From: Eucalyptus grandis
Taxonomy: Eukaryota; Streptophyta; Magnoliopsida; Myrtales; Myrtaceae
Length of the DNA: 64,000 nt
Direction of reading: 5' to 3'
NCBI RefSeq assembly: GCF_016545825.1
Contig: NC_052617.1
Coordinates: 55,446,472 to 55,510,471, forward strand
Under the pieces are notes generated by a model. The model was not told the DNA's origin, did no database searches, and saw only the letters and a program-made list of their open reading frames with translations. Below, one piece after another: positions 52,513 to 61,929 of the stretch. Every line of letters starts with the position of its first letter. Positions within the stretch are counted from its first letter, which is position 1. The translations under genes and the position numbers were made by a program.

Positions 52513-54960
52513 CTAAAGCTGGAGAATCAGGCCAATAGGACTATGATCACTATCGGTGATATCAGGAAGGATGTACGAGTCATGAACTTTGTCTGCTATA
52601 GATTCTGAAACAAGAAAATAATCGAGCCGCGACCCTGTAGATTGCAAGAGGATAGTTAACAGGTGATAATACCTATTTCCACATGCTTCATCTGATAAGA
52701 CAACGATATGCATAATGACTCAACAAAAAACAAAAGCTTGTCATTGCTCATATTATCACCATTACAGGAGAGAAGTGTAACATTAGATATATAATGTTCC
52801 ATCAAGTAGATCTATGTATACCTTTATTTGTCTTCCTCCCACCATGCTGATAACCCCAATAAGTATAACCAACAGCAAGAGGATACTGTCTTCTAAAGGT
52901 ATCAACAAAGCCCCTCGACAGGAAGTTGGTCTCAAAAGATTCCCTTTCTTTAATTGTAAATCCAGCACTTCTTTTATTTCCCTGGAGTCTCATGACAATC
53001 AGATTAATGACGGAAATAAGAAACATTAGACGTATTAAGAACTTCTGTTTCGGGATGCCAAACAGCCTAAATTGTGTTTTTTATCAACCCCCCAACACAA
53101 AACCCCAAACACTCCCCCAACAAAAACCCAAAACAAAATTCAGTTGTATGGAGGAAAAGCCTGATTACAGTCCTCTGTTTTGGGGTTTTTCCCCTCTTTT
53201 AAGTGGGGTGGGGGGCATATGGTGTGGCCAGGACATTGTCCTGTGACAATTAAAAGCTCATGCAAATTATTAATGCACCTAGTCAATCAAAGGCAGAAAA
53301 GGCACATTGATTGTTTCCCTTACCACAGGATCATAAATGTCTATTTCCTGATGGGCACAATTCAGATCGCCAGTCAAAATCACAGGCTTCAACTTTTCAA
53401 GTTCCTGTATTGCCAACAGCAAGCACAAACTTGAGTAAGAGATGAAACAATATTGCAACAGAATAAAAATAGTAGTCTATCGGAAAACCTTCATAGGTTG
53501 TAGATTAATCCATGATATGGTGAATAATGACTCCTGAACAAAAGTCTAAATAGCTTTATCAAAAAACAAAAGGGCTACATAGTGCTGAACATACTTTATG
53601 TAGTTACCAAGAGATGGATCCCACTGTGAAATCCTATACATCTGACATAAATAAGCAACAGAATTAATGAATCATACTTGAAAGTGTGTAACAGAGTAAA
53701 CCAATGAAATAGATTGATACCAGTCTTCTCAGGCCATCACCAGAATTAGGAACGTAACCGCTCAAGAGATAGAATGAATCAAACTCTGCAGTGACAAGCT
53801 GTCCCTCATAATCATGATCTGATATGCCCAAGCCATATGTAACTGAAAGGGGCTTTATCTGCACAAAAAAAAAAATACTAGTAATAACCTCAAAAATAAT
53901 AATCCAAAAAAGGCAAATGTAGGAGAAAACCAGAAGGCACGGTATCCACCTTACACAAATTAATATAGAGAGAAGGTAGTACTTTTGCGTTTCTGACATA
54001 CAAAGTGCAACTCATGCCGATTTTATTATTCATCCAACATCACTTGAGATGCTAATTATATCTCATAAGCAACTTAACGATCATTGGTTGTGATCTTTAC
54101 TTAAGATGAAGCATTTCATTCGAATATACACAAAAGCAAATGGACTAACCCTACTACAAGCATATTATTATATCAATTAACTAGATTAAAACATCAGAAT
54201 ATCTATACAGACTCCGACATTCTTGGTCAAAATATGACAATTCATAGGGGTCAAATGCACTCGCGGTAACAAATCGGAATGCCTACGAACTGCAACAGTA
54301 GGTAGGGAGCTAGTCCTTCAACCCCGGTCATTCCGTGTACTCTTCCCACATGCTTTACAATAACAATTTACAAGCCTCAGATGCAACCATAGAAATACAA
54401 AAAAGGACTTACAGGTTTCATTATCATTTTGAGAAAAAGCGTGATGCAAAAAATTTCATTTTCATAAACAAATTGCTCTTTGTTGAAGGCAAATTCTCAA
54501 GATCTCATGGTTTTCCATCAGTAATATTCACTTCTTGCTCAATAATCTCCCTTGCAAGCATCAAATAGAAAAACTTGATTTTTGCTTACTGTAAAGGTTG
54601 CACAGGAAACGCTATAACGACTATCACACGCTTGCAACTAAAACAATTCATCCCCACCTCAATGTAGCTCTCAATTCGTGAAATGTCATTGCCTCAATTT
54701 TGGCGGGTCATTATTAGGCAACACGACTTCACAATGCTTGCACCAGAATTTTTCTGCAGAAAAAATGAATGCTGAATGGTCAAGTCCCCAAAACACGAGG
54801 TGGAACGATAGGTTTGATTAAAAGACAATACTTTGACATGACTTTTGGTAGAACTAGGAACTGGAGCCACCAATCCTTTCGATTTCTTCCCTTTCTTGTC
54901 CTCAGAAGTCGCCGCCGACTCAGGTGTCGACGAATTCGACACGCCCCTTTTGGACAACAT
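52513..54960 (-). pseudogene. ARP: AP endonuclease ARP (plastid/nuclear base-excision repair), exons missing
   Basis: Minus-strand relic of the exonuclease III-family AP endonuclease. Recognised exons: 53858-53721 ([20 protein letters not shown] ... [12 protein letters not shown]), 53641-53595 (YRISQWDPSLGNYIK), 53404-53324 ([20 protein letters not shown]), 52981-52822 ([16 protein letters not shown] ... [15 protein letters not shown]) and 52634-52513 ([12 protein letters not shown] ... [13 protein letters not shown], then stop). Catalytic GDLN and SDH are kept; the conserved GWRLDYF has become GSRLDYF. A SAP-domain piece (KIEAMTFHELRATLR, 54707-54658) and a Ser/Lys-rich probable N-terminal exon (from 54960) lie upstream. 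The exons for the WNVNGLR and LQETK motifs are not found between 54658 and 53858. A 1-base loss at the donor after NYIK (AAAGTATG where AAAGGTATG is expected) breaks the frame. It is probably a dead, internally deleted copy. Confidence 0.82.
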
Positions 54961-55491
54961 TTCGCTCGCTCCGAGCAAGACGATAGAACGACCAACCCCG
55001 GAATCTGGAGCAACCAAGAAGCTACAACATGCGAAAAAGTCAGCAACTTTTAAGGAACCAAAGCAACGCTTAGCATCACGAGCGAAACCCGGGATTCAAA
55101 TCGCCGTCGCATTGTCGCTTAGCGGTCGCTTTTCTTGAAGGACCGATCGAAGTGAAAAAGGGTAGTCATATGGAAAGAAAGACCATAAAATTCACATATG
55201 TTGGTTCACGCAAAAATGAGAGGTACCGGACGAACCTCAAAGAAGGGGTGGCGAAACCCTTGAACCCTAGTCGAAATGCTTGCCTCATGGATGAAAGAAT
55301 GCACGGAGAGACAACCTCGAGAGAGAGAGAGAGGCGTACGGGTGTTGCTGAGCAAGGAAGAAGAGACGCAGCACGAGGGCATACCCGAGACCTCACCGAA
55401 CCGCGAGGGAAGAACCGCCAAAAGCGTGGAGGTCGTGGGAGAGGCGAGCGAAATCGGCCGTTGAGCGTCGGGGTAGAGTGCAGAGAGGGCA

Positions 55492-55903
55492 TCAAGCGTC
55501 GGAGAAGGGAGAAAATATTAGGTTCGCTTCCTGGTTCGTGGCTGCTCGTGGTGGTTCGCCAATCGGAAAGGGGAGGGTGGAGAGAGAGGGGAGTTCGTCG
55601 GACGGGGACAGCACCCGGTCGACGGAGGGGAGCCTGGCGCTGCTCGGGTACGAGACCGAGGCCTTCTCCCTCCTGCCGAAGGCCGACGACTTCGCGGCGG
55701 AGGCTGGCGGTGTCTTCGGCCTAAGGGAGGGGGAGGACGAGTAGATGCCAGAGACGGAGGACGCCATCGGCGGCGGCGATGGCGGCTCGGAGTTGGAGTT
55801 GATGACGAGTTCGCGAGGGGAGGCAATCGGACGGAGGCCCGGAAGTTGCCCTAGAGACCAAGGCGAGCACAAACCTTACGCTCAATCTCGGCATTGGAAA
55901 CAA
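55492..55903 (-). other. CpG-rich stretch, possible first exon of the ARP fragment
   Basis: Minus-strand open frames with transit-peptide-like composition (MASSVSGIYSSSPSLRPKTP, rich in Ser/Pro/Arg) or an overlapping frame beginning MFPMPRLSVRFVLAL. A pyrimidine-rich upstream stretch with a (CT)n run near 56177-56194 would fit a plant 5' leader. No splice link to 54960 is proven. It may be the 5' end of ARP or of an unrelated gene. Confidence 0.3.
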
Positions 55904-56326
55904 TCGGAGCGAAGGGGTCGGGAACCGGCTATGATTGGCGGGGCTCTTGGAGGAGGCGACGGACCGGCGAGGCTTTTTGGGGAGGCGGAGGGGGTGGGAT
56001 ACGCTGAGAAGGAAACGGAGGAAGTGCAGCTCGTCCGCGAGGAGAGAGAGCCCAGAAAATATTCAAGTGAGGAGAGAAATTTTAAGTGGGAGTGTTGCGC
56101 ATTTATTATCCATTCACCCGTGCTTTCTTACGCCAACGAGCCGAGCCGAGCCATCAGCCGAGAGTTATTTGGGAGAGAGAGAGAGAGAGAGGAGAGGACG
56201 CTGCGTCGAGGAGCAAGAGAAAAGTGAAGAGGGACACCAAGTGGGGCCCACCCCTCCACATGGCACCTCGTGAGTGGCCGGGGACCACGCTGACGTGAAG
56301 GTCCCGGACCACCCAATATTTTCTCC

Positions 56327-56606
56327 TCCCTGCTCTTCTCTGCCGTCTCTTTTTGCTTTTTATCTTCTGCTGCTGTGCTGCTTTTTTCTTTTCCTAGGTC
56401 TCCGCGTGCGAGATGGCGGGGAAGGAGACAAACTGGCGCGGGCCGGGCTGAAGGGAAAAAGGCCGGGCCTAACGCAGGGAGAAAGAGAGGCGGGCGGTGG
56501 TCCGGGCCAAGGCCGGATCGGCCGACCCGACCCCCTAAGCGTTTTTTTTTTTTTCTATTTTCTCTTTTTTTTGTTGTTGTTTTGTTTTTTTTTTTTTTGT
56601 TTAAAA
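56327..56606. repeat. LTR end (minus orientation) containing the right copy of the direct repeat
   Basis: 56327-56519 repeats 49080-49276. The sequence then continues through poly-T-rich DNA to GGTGTCAACA at 56606, the reverse of the TGTTGACACC start seen in the Ogre-like LTR at 5595. It is followed by hAT-derived sequence (see next). Confidence 0.7.
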
Positions 56607-56690
56607 ATAGGTGTCAACAAGATAGATTATGTTTTTTTTTTTAAAATGTGGAAATAAAACAAATTTTAAAAAATTGGTCCAACCCGAGGG
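56607..56690. repeat. Fragment of the hAT-like element of blocks A and B
   Basis: AGATAGATTATG, poly-T, GGAAATAAAACAAATT and ATTGGTCCAACCC match the interior at 25330-25400 and 28465-28540. The LTR thus landed in a copy of that element. Confidence 0.6.
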
Positions 56691-56694
56691 GTGG

Positions 56695-56870
56695 CCCACC
56701 TTTGGACAGGCGACATCCACGTCAACAATTTCCGATCTAAATTAGTCAAATGAACTGAATTGGTGTAAATGTAAAAGGCTTATAACTAAATTGATCTAAT
56801 TAAAATGTTTATAATTGAATTTGTGTCAATATAATAGGTTTATAATTTTTTTTTTTGGTATTTTCTTGAA
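56695..56870. repeat. Right arm of a Mutator-like element
   Basis: CACGTCAACAATTTCCGATC, then the TTATAACTAAATTGATCTAA and TTATAATTGAATTTGTGTCA pattern of the family's right arm, ending GGTATTTTCTTGAA. The left part is missing. Confidence 0.55.
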
Positions 56871-56879
56871 TTACAACAC

Positions 56880-58412
56880 ATGTATCATACATGCTTCGAT
56901 TTGGTGGGAAAATCTAACGTCTCATAGAACTCCCGAAGGAAAGCAGTGAATCGTAACATTCGATAAAATGAAGATGCTAAAAAAGAAGCATTTTCCAGAA
57001 ACTTATCAGCAAGATGCCTTCGATAAATTCCACAATACAAAGCAAGAGGAGTTGTCCGGAGAAGAATACACCCCCAAATTCTAGCATCTCATGCTGCGAT
57101 GCGATGTGGTGGAGTTAGAGGAGCAAACTATAGCTCCGTATTTTGGCGGTCTTCATTTGAAAATTGCCGATGTTGTCCGATTACAACCTCACGATTACAA
57201 CTCATCGGACTTTTAATTAGGTCTTCAAATTATCGATGAAGGTGCAAAAGCAACTCAAGGAGAAGAGAGTTTGAGTCAGAAGCCATCAACCAAAGAGGGA
57301 TCCTCTAATCTTGGGAGTTCGACTTTAAAACCTTTGTCGCGATCGAAGGAAGCCGTTGAACAAAGGAGGAGCATATAAAACCAATTAGCCAAATGAAGCT
57401 AACAATAAACCAAGAAAATTGGAAATGTCATGGATTTGGTCGCATTGCCTCGAGTTTCCTAATAGAAAGATCATTTCTCTTTTACACGATGAGCAACGGG
57501 GAGTCGCAACACGACCCTTTGCTCAAGAAGATTGAACGAGCTGCGAAGAAATCGTTTACAGAGATCAAAGAAGCTCTCGTCATTCGAAGGAGCTTGCATG
57601 CTGCTCATCTTGAGGATGATGATTGGCTTTGCAACGACAAACTTCATACAAGACTGTACTTCTCATTTTAAAGTACGTGATGTCATTATCGATAGTGGAT
57701 GTTGTGAGAACGTTGCGTGGATCACCATGGGAGACAAGGTGCATATCAAGGCAGAGAATCATCCAGATCTTTACAAGCCTTCTTGGCTCAAGAAAGAGAG
57801 TGAGATAAAAGTAAATAACCGGTTCTTGATTTCAGTCACTATTGGCAAAAGTCATAAAGATGAGATTGTGTGTGATGTATAACACCTGTCCCTTTGTCAA
57901 AGACCGCGTCAAGATTACAGTGGGCCCTCGCAAGACGGAGAGAGTTTCCGAGCCTACTCATGGGAAAGGAACAAATCATCTTTCCAAGTCTAACTTTTCC
58001 TAAGCATCGGAGGATGCTTGTGAGGCTTACGCTCTTGTTATAGTGGAAGAAAATGAAGCAAAAGAGGAGATCCCAACCATGTTGCAGCGGTTGCTTGAGG
58101 ATTTCTGTGAAGTCATGCCAGTGAAATTCCATCCAACCTTCCTCCTATGAGAGAGATTCAACATTATATCGATTTTGTGCTCGGTGCTTCTGTTCAATCG
58201 ATTGAGCTCTGAGAAGCATAAAGAACTTCAAAGGCAAGTTGATAAACTCTTAGCCAAGGGAGCAATACAAGAAAGCTCGAGTCCTTTTGCTGTTCCGGCA
58301 CTCCTAGTTCCAAGAAAAATGGCTCTTGGCAAATGTGCATTAATCGGCGAACAACATAACCATCAAGTTTTTTCCTTTTCCTTGCCTTGGTATTGCTTGA
58401 TCAACTTCACGG
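56880..58412 (+). pseudogene. Ty3/gypsy relic, copy 2: gag end, protease and RT start
   Basis: Matches copy 1 (13650-16630) without its two large insertions. Protease region: HLEDDDWLCNDKLHTR, then in a second frame VRDVIIDSGCCENVAW and LYKPSWLKKESEIKVNNRFL. RT entry lies near 58140-58330 (FNRLSSEKHKELQRQVDKLL, AVPALLVPRKMAL). Multiple frame breaks. It is interrupted at 58413 by a hAT element and resumes at 59468. Confidence 0.82.
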
Positions 58413-59459
58413 TAGGGGTGTCAACGGTTCGGTTCGGTTCGGTTTTTTTGAAAAACCGAACCGAACCGAACCGTTAGAAAATCTTCCGAACTGAACCGAA
58501 ACCGAACCGAACCGAAATTTCGGTTTGGTTCGGTTCGGTTTTTCGGTTTTCAACTTTTGGTTTTCGGTTTTCTCTTTGTATCTCTCTTTCTGTATATCTC
58601 TCTTTGTATCTCTCTCTCTGTCCTAGGATCAAACCATTCGAAGAAGGGAAGAGAAGACTCAAACCCAGATGACGACTCGAGCTGAAGACGTCTCCCTCCC
58701 TCACCCCACACGAGCTCGAGGCAGAATCATGGTTGAACCAGACAGGCAGAATTCACTACTCCACAAGCCCTAGACGAACAGACCCGAACCCAATTCTGAA
58801 CTGACGATTCACCGCACGAATCGCATGATAAACCTGAGGAACTCGTACCGAAACACCAAATCAACACTAGCATGCGGTTCGGCTAACAGGGACCGCAACC
58901 TACAGGGCACGACTCACCTGAATTCATTAGCAATTTGGGACTGCCCCCACGAAGTCGCGCACAATCGAGGGCAGGTTCACGAGGTCGATCAAGTTGGCCA
59001 GCTTCTTTGGGTTGTCGGCCACGGCCTTCTTCATCTTTGCAACAACATTTTCCCCCTTCCTCTGCGACGGCGTTCCTTCAGAGCAAAGCCTGTTTCCGTC
59101 GATGGTGGGGAGGAGGACGTCAAGGGGAGCAAGACATGCTCAGGCACATCCCTCAATCGGTTGCCGTCCGTGTCGCCGTCGCCGTCCTTGCCGCCATCAC
59201 TGTCCCTGTTGCCGTCGCAGTCACAGTCGCCGTTGCACCGAGAGGAGACGAGAGAGAATTAGAAATAGGGTTTGCCCTTGCCGGTTTGGTTAATGGTTTT
59301 ATTTTATTGGTTCTTCGGTTCGGTTCGGTTCGGTTCGGTTAACCGATAAAAACCGAACCGATAAAAAAGATTTCGGTTTTTAATGAGAACCGAACCGAAA
59401 AAAACCGAATTTTTCGGTTCGGTTCGGTTCGGTTTTCGGTTCGGTTCCTGACACCCCTA
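58413..59459. mobile_element. hAT-like non-autonomous element (1047 bp)
   Basis: The termini are an 11-bp perfect inverted repeat, TAGGGGTGTCA / TGACACCCCTA, flanked by the perfect 8-bp duplication CTTCACGG (58405-58412 and 59460-59467). Subterminal regions of about 150 bp are dense in inverted GGTTCGGTTCGG / CCGAACCGAACC motifs, likely transposase-binding repeats. The interior has no transposase; ORFs at 58825-59342 are compositional. Copy 1 near 17850 (AACTTCATGGAGCC) is the empty site. With a perfect target duplication it is probably one of the younger insertions here. Confidence 0.92.
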
Positions 59460-59467
59460 CTTCACGG

Positions 59468-60020
59468 AGCTTGTGTGTTTTATCAAGATCAATTTTGGAA
59501 GCAGCTATCGTCAAATCCAGATGAAAGTAGGAGATGAAAGGATGACAGCTTTCAAAACTAAGAATGGTCTTCTTAAATGCATGGTGATGCCCTTGAACGT
59601 TTCTAATGCTTCTAGTACTTTTATGCGTCTTATGATCCTGTTTCTAAACCTTTCATTGGCTAGTTTGTCCTGTATACTTTTGATGACATCGTGATCTATA
59701 GCATAGCAAGGCACAAGTGGAGCTTTTGGAACATCAAATTCTTCACGTGCTACGGGAACAACCTTGTATGCCAACCTGAAGAAGTGTCACTTCTGCACAA
59801 GTAGCCTGGTTTTCTTAGGCTATATTGTCTCCAAGGATGGTGTTAGAGTAGAACTTAGCAAGATGGAGGCAATAGAAAGCTGGCCAATTCCTAACACGCT
59901 GAATGAGATAAAAGCTCAAGAATGTTTTTGGCCTTTTTTATTTTTCAAATATCGTCCGAATGTTATATTACACAAATATAAAGGCCAGTTACTCTACTTG
60001 GACGTAGCATCTGAATTTTG
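59468..60020 (+). pseudogene. Ty3/gypsy RT relic, copy 2
   Basis: INFGSSYRQIQMKVGDERMT and KTKNGLLKCMVMPL, then LKKCHFCTSSLVFLGYIVSK and KMEAIESWPIP after frame breaks. It corresponds to 17850-18360 and ends at the same distance from a WAK 3' end. The polymerase box region is broken. Confidence 0.82.
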
Positions 60021-60124
60021 AGCACACAGAACAAGCAACTAAACATACATTAAAAAAAAAGACAAGGAAACACAAAACAGGAAAAAACGAATAATAGTAC
60101 AAGGGCCAACATAGCCATGAAGTC

Positions 60125-60580
60125 TCATCTTCCACTTTCAATTTCGAAGGGCACTTGGTTACTTATGCACTTGGTTACTATGCATTTTCTGATGCCATCA
60201 CATTTGCTTGATCTCTCACCAAGCAAATGCTCAGCTTCTTCGAGATCACAGCTCTGATTCACCCATGAATGCCTGTCCATCACCCTCATCAGTCCCTCCA
60301 ATTCCATCGCCACTTCCTTCATGGTCAGCCGATCTTCGCCTTTCACCCTCAGGCATCGGTTTGCCAGCATTGAAACTTCCGTAATCTCTTATGGGTTCCC
60401 CTCGTTCAGCACCCTCGGGTCAATGATTTCGAACAGCCTCTCGCCCTTTATTGCAGAAGAAAAAAACAAGGACAAGTTCCTCTCATTCTCGGCCCGCTCG
60501 AAGGACAAGGCCCTCAGTCTAGTCAGTAACTCAGCCAACACAACCCCGAAGCTATAGACATCGCTCTTCTCAGTCATCTG
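60125..60580 (-). pseudogene. WAK kinase C-terminal fragment, cut by a copia element
   Basis: Corresponds to the last 160 or so codons of the intact WAK gene at 18455. It holds TEKSDVYSFGVVLAELLTRL, RALSFERAENERNL and VLNEGNP, then a TAA where the intact gene has EEIKK, then MLANRCLRVKGEDRLTMKEV and MRVMDRHSWVNQSCDLEEAE. The C-terminus has a small deletion. The copia LTR starts at 60581, in the middle of the kinase domain, so the N-terminal part, if it still exists, lies beyond 64000. Confidence 0.92.
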
Positions 60581-60903
60581 TGTTGGATTATAATGTCTCT
60601 GTTTTCTGCTGTTTTCAGTTTTCTTTTTACTCTGTTTTACTTTGTTTTTTTATTAAAAAACAGCCAAGTTCATTTAGTTACATATTTAGTGTTTTTGCTA
60701 TTTTCTAGGAAGTTAATAGCACGTTTGTGTGCAGTTATGTGTTGCACGTACGTGAGCAGTTTTTGTTTTGTATTTAGTGGTTGTACTCGACAGTTTTTTT
60801 CTTAAGCACAAGACGTATGAAGTGCTCTGTTTTTTCTTTTCTTTTCTCTCTCTCAAAAACAGAAAATTTTCTGTTTTGATTGTTGTTTTTATGAGTTTTA
60901 ACA
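60581..60903 (+). repeat. 5' LTR of copia element 2 (323 bp)
   Basis: Starts TGTTGGATTA and ends TTTTAACA. It is followed by a primer site complementary to initiator tRNA-Met (TGGTATTAGAGC against the canonical TGGTATCAGAGC, one mismatch), at 60905-60916. Confidence 0.9.
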
Positions 60904-60992
60904 TTGGTATTAGAGCATTTGTGGGATCTTAAGGGACTGTGAAGTGAGGGTAATTGAGTGAAGTTTGCTTCCGATTTGCAAAGAAAAAGCTG

Positions 60993-61929
60993 ATGGAGGC
61001 AGGATCGAGTGGATTCTTTGCAATGGCAACTCCAGTCTTTACTGGGGAAAATTATCAGGCTTGGGCTGTCAAGATGACGGCATTCTTGGAGGGTCATGAT
61101 TTGTGGGAAGCTGTGGAGGATGATTATGAGGTTGCTCCACTTCCAGACAATCCGACCTTGAATCAGATAAAGTACCATAAAGAGAGAATCACAAGGAAGG
61201 CCAAGGCAAAGTCATGCCTGTACGCTGTTTCACCCACTATCTTCACAAGGATCATGAGATGTGATTCTGCAAAGGCAATATGGGATTTCTTGAAGGATGA
61301 ATACGAGGGAGATGAGAAGATAAGAGGCATGAAGGTGCTGAATCTCCTGAGGGAGTTTGAGAGGCAGCATATGAAAGATTCAGAGTCAGTGAATGAGTAC
61401 TCTGATAGGTTGGTTGGGATAGCTGAAAAAATCAAAGTTTTAGGGACTGACTTGAAGGATGAAAGGCTTGTTCGGAAGATCCCCAGTGTCTCTTCCGGAG
61501 AAGTTTGAAGCCACCATAGCGTCTCTGGAAAATACAAGAGACTTACCTGATATAAAGCTTGCAGAATTGTTAAATGCTCTGCAGGCACAGGAGCACAGAA
61601 GACTGATGAGAAGAGAAGAGTTTGTAGAGGGTGTGCTGCAAGCTAGAGTGAAATCAAATGATGGAGGTAAAGGGAAGAAGTGGATTAAGTCTAGAGAAAA
61701 TGTTGGTGACTCCAAGTTTGTAGCAAAAGAAGGAAATTCTGGTGGGTCTAGCAAATGGAAGATGAACAAAAAGCCTTGTCAATACTGTGATGGAACTAAT
61801 CATAAGTTTTTTAGATGTTGGAGAAAGCCTGATGCTAGATGCAGAAGATGTCACAAGTTGGGTCACATGGAAGCCATCTGCAAAGAAAAAAATTACCAGC
61901 AAGGTGAAAAGCCCGGTAGCAATGAATGA
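60993..61929 (+). pseudogene. Copia element 2 gag and zinc knuckles
   Basis: ATG at 60993 (MEAGSSGFFAMATPVFTGEN). A UBN2-type copia gag follows with YQAWAVKMTAFLEGHDLWEA, AKAIWDFLKDEYEGDEKIRG and VNEYSDRLVGIAEKIKVLGT. A frameshift near 61480 leads to the second frame (LPEKFEATIASLENTRDLPD), ending in two CCHC-like knuckles (CQYCDGTNHKFFRC and CRRCHKLGHMEAIC). Strong similarity to plant copia gag by motif. Confidence 0.88.

Noticed and set aside
55152..55744. Long Arg/Gly-rich plus-strand ORFs
   Set aside because: Antisense to a CpG-rich, possibly 5'-exon region; translation is low-complexity and lacks any domain.
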